The notes beneath the pieces were generated by a model. That model did no database searches, was not told where the DNA came from, and saw nothing but the letters and a program-made list of their open reading frames with translations. A DNA stretch of 7,875 nucleotides from JBFLVQ01 sp040758525 (GTDB lineage Bacteria; Acidobacteriota; Blastocatellia; Chloracidobacteriales; JADJPF01): contig JBFLVQ010000456.1 of NCBI GenBank assembly GCA_040758525.1, positions 1 to 7,875 of the forward strand, given 5' to 3'. This document shows positions 5,525 to 7,875 of this stretch, piece after piece; positions within the stretch are counted from its first letter, which is position 1; each line of letters starts with the position of its first letter. A program made the position numbers and the translations under genes.

Positions 5525-7873
5525 TCAGAAGGCAAAGCGCAGACCAAACTGCAACTGACGTGGTGCAAAAGAATTGTTCTGACGGTTCTTCGGTAGAATA
5601 AAACGCCCATCACGTTGCGTTGGTAGATCAAAGCGGCCATTCTGTCCTGGTGGAAAGACATTACCATTGAAATCAACCAGCACATTCACACGATTAGTAA
5701 CATTAAATATCTCCAGAAAACCTTCAAAATTATATTTCTCCTTGAAAGTGATGCGACGGGTAAGGCGTAGATCTAACGAAGCAAATCCTGGTGTGATACC
5801 AGCATTACGGGCAATTCCTAGTGGGCGATCACCGGCTGGGACATCACCATTCATATCTAGATCGACACCTGTGAGCAGATTATAAGGTCGTCCTGACTCT
5901 AAGGTCACAATTGTAGAGAGTTGATAGTCACGCAGAAGTGGATGCTGACTGTAGTCTAGTGACCAGATGCTTGAAGCAACAAAACGATTACGCACGTCTT
6001 GCACAGAATGGCCACGCTCATTACCTAGATTAAGAGGATCTTGATATGCCACTAGTTCTACACGATAATCGACGAAATTATCAAGCGTCTTTGAGAAAGT
6101 GTAATGTGCCTGTAACAAGAACCGATCACCAATACGTTGGCGGGCAGCCAGAGTAAAGGCATTATAGTAACTATCACCGGCTGACTCGATCTCCTGTACC
6201 CCGCCACGTGTGGGATCAACTCTGCCTTTAATTTGGCTGTTAAGTGAATCACCTGGAATCGGTCGTACTACCGGATTGATATTACGGCTAAGTAATAATT
6301 TTATTCCACGCACATATTGATAGCTGGCCGATAGCAGAGTATTTTTGCCAAGCAGGTATTCAAAGCCAGCATTGACTTGTTGTGTATATCCATTACGATA
6401 ATCTGACTGCACTTCGCTTTCTGCACTCAACTGTGGGATAAATTGCACTCCCTGTGGTAATGTACGCGACTCAGGAAAATGCCGCCCTGGCAGTGAAAAC
6501 GGTATGATAGAGAATGGGAATGGCAACACCATAACCTTAAACCCATTGCGTTCTGCCAGCACCGAATTGAAGATAGGTTGAAAAGGGGTAATGCCATGAA
6601 AGATACCATAAGCGGCGAAGAGGCGTAGATTCTCACGCTGTCCTGGATTATAAGCAATGGCTAGGCGAGGACTAAAATTACCACTATTTTTAGGAAGAAA
6701 CTGGACACGCTCCTGATCATAGCGTAGTCCTAGCTTGACGATCAGATTTGGTCGTAAGCGTACATCGTCCTGTATAAATGTAGAGATATAGTTATAGCGT
6801 ACGGTAATAAATGGATCGCCGAACGCTTGTGCAAATGCCAATGGTAGCGAGAGTCGTGTTAGATCTAGTTGAGGAAAACCAGGAAAGCGACTTGGCAATC
6901 CGGCTGCTAATAACCTTAAGAAAGATTGCTGTGCGGGTGTGCGCAAGCTTGGATCAAAAGCCTCCAAGGCAGTAAAAAATGGTGCCGTAGGAACACCTGA
7001 TAAAGCAGCAAAATCTATTGGTTGAAAAAAAGCCTGTCCAGCCGCGCCAATAGGCAGTTGAGTAGAGCCATCAGGTAGATAGATATGTAGAAAATCTACG
7101 CCAAACTTTACCTGATGCCGGCCACGTGTAAGCGAGACATTATTAACAATCTGAAATATTCGTTCCTCACGTGGGTTAGGCAGAAAGGCGCTACGTCCGG
7201 CTACCGCAGTGCCTAGTTGGCTAACAATATTGAGGCGTGGACCAACTGGATCAAGTGGATCGACATTGATATCACGACGTGCAAAAAGAAAGCGAGTCTC
7301 ATTTACTAGTTGATGCGGGACATTTAGGTAAGTGTTAGCAATCGCAATATTGTCATCACGTAGCCTTTGTAAACCACCTGCGCTCTCGGCTCGCAGCGAC
7401 CCAAATGGCTCTAACGCACCATTGTAGATACCTGCATAGTTATAGCGAATCTTTAGTAGATTGGCATCGCCAATCTTGAAATCGGTACGGGCCAGTAATG
7501 TTGAAGCCGTTTCGGAAAAGGGTATTGCACCCGCGCGAGCAGGGAATCCCATACGGTTAAGCGAGGTAAGGATTGGTGTAGGGATCGATACCGAAGCGCT
7601 TTGTGCAATAGAAAGGCGTTCGAAAGAGAGAAAATAGAACTTGCGATCATGTTGCAATGGTCCCGCTAAGGTGGCGCCAAACTGGTATTGTGAATAGGGT
7701 GGTTCAGTAGCAAGAAAGGCTGGACGAGCACTGATCTCATCTGAACGGTTGAGGAAGAAGATACTACCATGACGCTCATTACTGCCTGCACGTGTGACAA
7801 TATTAACGATCCCGCCCTGAGCACGTCCAAATTCAGCAGCAAAGCTGTTGCTGACTACCTGAAACTCTTTTAC
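5525..7873 (-). CDS. Oar-like TonB-dependent outer membrane receptor, 5'-partial
   Basis: This is an outer-membrane beta-barrel of the Oar-like TonB-dependent receptor family, which has a carboxypeptidase-regulatory-like N-terminal domain and is abundant in Acidobacteriota. Such receptors are thought to import or bind polymers such as glycans or peptides using energy from TonB; the ligand here is unknown. The frame is open to the right edge, giving 782 visible residues. A TTG near 7657 could be mistaken for a start but is internal. Visible residues 1-36 carry the family's plug-end signature: VKEFQVVSNSFAAEFGR, then GGIVNIVTRAGSN and HG. Barrel landmarks follow: FGVDFLHI (257-264), LGLRYD (381-386), SPRLAIAY (401-408), ESGRPYN (659-665), an acidic DLDMNGD then GDRP segment (671-684) and FNVTNR (723-728). 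The protein ends in Phe (LRFAF), the usual C-terminal signal for outer-membrane assembly by BAM. The signal peptide, N-terminal domain and TonB box lie beyond the window. Family members usually exceed 1000 residues. The gene is convergent with the 1049-residue gene and shares its stem-loop. Confidence 0.95.
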   Translation of the reverse strand, partial: VKEFQVVSNSFAAEFGRAQGGIVNIVTRAGSNERHGSIFFLNRSDEISARPAFLATEPPYSQYQFGATLAGPLQHDRKFYFLSFERLSIAQSASVSIPTPILTSLNRMGFPARAGAIPFSETASTLLARTDFKIGDANLLKIRYNYAGIYNGALEPFGSLRAESAGGLQRLRDDNIAIANTYLNVPHQLVNETRFLFARRDINVDPLDPVGPRLNIVSQLGTAVAGRSAFLPNPREERIFQIVNNVSLTRGRHQVKFGVDFLHIYLPDGSTQLPIGAAGQAFFQPIDFAALSGVPTAPFFTALEAFDPSLRTPAQQSFLRLLAAGLPSRFPGFPQLDLTRLSLPLAFAQAFGDPFITVRYNYISTFIQDDVRLRPNLIVKLGLRYDQERVQFLPKNSGNFSPRLAIAYNPGQRENLRLFAAYGIFHGITPFQPIFNSVLAERNGFKVMVLPFPFSIIPFSLPGRHFPESRTLPQGVQFIPQLSAESEVQSDYRNGYTQQVNAGFEYLLGKNTLLSASYQYVRGIKLLLSRNINPVVRPIPGDSLNSQIKGRVDPTRGGVQEIESAGDSYYNAFTLAARQRIGDRFLLQAHYTFSKTLDNFVDYRVELVAYQDPLNLGNERGHSVQDVRNRFVASSIWSLDYSQHPLLRDYQLSTIVTLESGRPYNLLTGVDLDMNGDVPAGDRPLGIARNAGITPGFASLDLRLTRRITFKEKYNFEGFLEIFNVTNRVNVLVDFNGNVFPPGQNGRFDLPTQRDGRFILPKNRQNNSFAPRQLQFGLRFAF

Positions 7874-7875
7874 CG

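Noticed and set aside
7655..7657. TTG codon as the start of a 710-residue receptor
   Set aside because: The frame continues open to the window edge and the upstream 72 residues carry the Oar-like plug signature, so the true start is outside the window.

Overview
The window holds four protein-coding genes. Two of them run off the window edges. No RNA gene, CRISPR array, insertion sequence or phage gene was found. The G+C content looks to be in the high 40s percent by eye. The best clue to the host is the minus-strand gene on the right. It encodes a large Oar-like TonB-dependent receptor of the kind that is strongly expanded in Acidobacteriota. Its style, together with the lipoprotein and the large orphan protein, would fit a moderate-GC member of that phylum, possibly Blastocatellia. 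This taxonomic call is an inference; no marker gene is present.

Layout, left to right. (1) Positions 3-980 (+) are the C-terminal two thirds of an adenylate-forming acyl-CoA ligase; its start lies outside the window. (2) After a 33-bp gap with a strong ribosome binding site, 1014-2210 (+) encodes a 398-residue helical protein with a probable lipoprotein signal, most likely co-transcribed with the ligase. (3) A 116-bp gap contains an extended -10 promoter candidate and a 7-bp direct repeat spaced 21 bp apart. It leads into 2327-5476 (+), a 1049-residue soluble, mostly helical protein that I do not recognise. (4) A 48-bp convergent gap carries a perfect 15-bp stem-loop that probably terminates transcription from both sides. 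(5) Positions 5525-7873 (-) are the C-terminal 782 residues of the Oar-like receptor; its signal peptide, N-terminal carboxypeptidase-regulatory-like domain and most of its plug lie beyond the right edge.

Functional links are weak. The ligase activates a carboxylic acid as a CoA thioester in the cytoplasm, the lipoprotein would sit in the envelope, and the receptor sits in the outer membrane. Only the ligase-lipoprotein pair looks like an operon. The receptor is convergent with the rest and need not be related. The most novel item is the 1049-residue orphan. Nothing in the window shows that it belongs to a defence, secretion or biosynthetic system, so I make no such claim.
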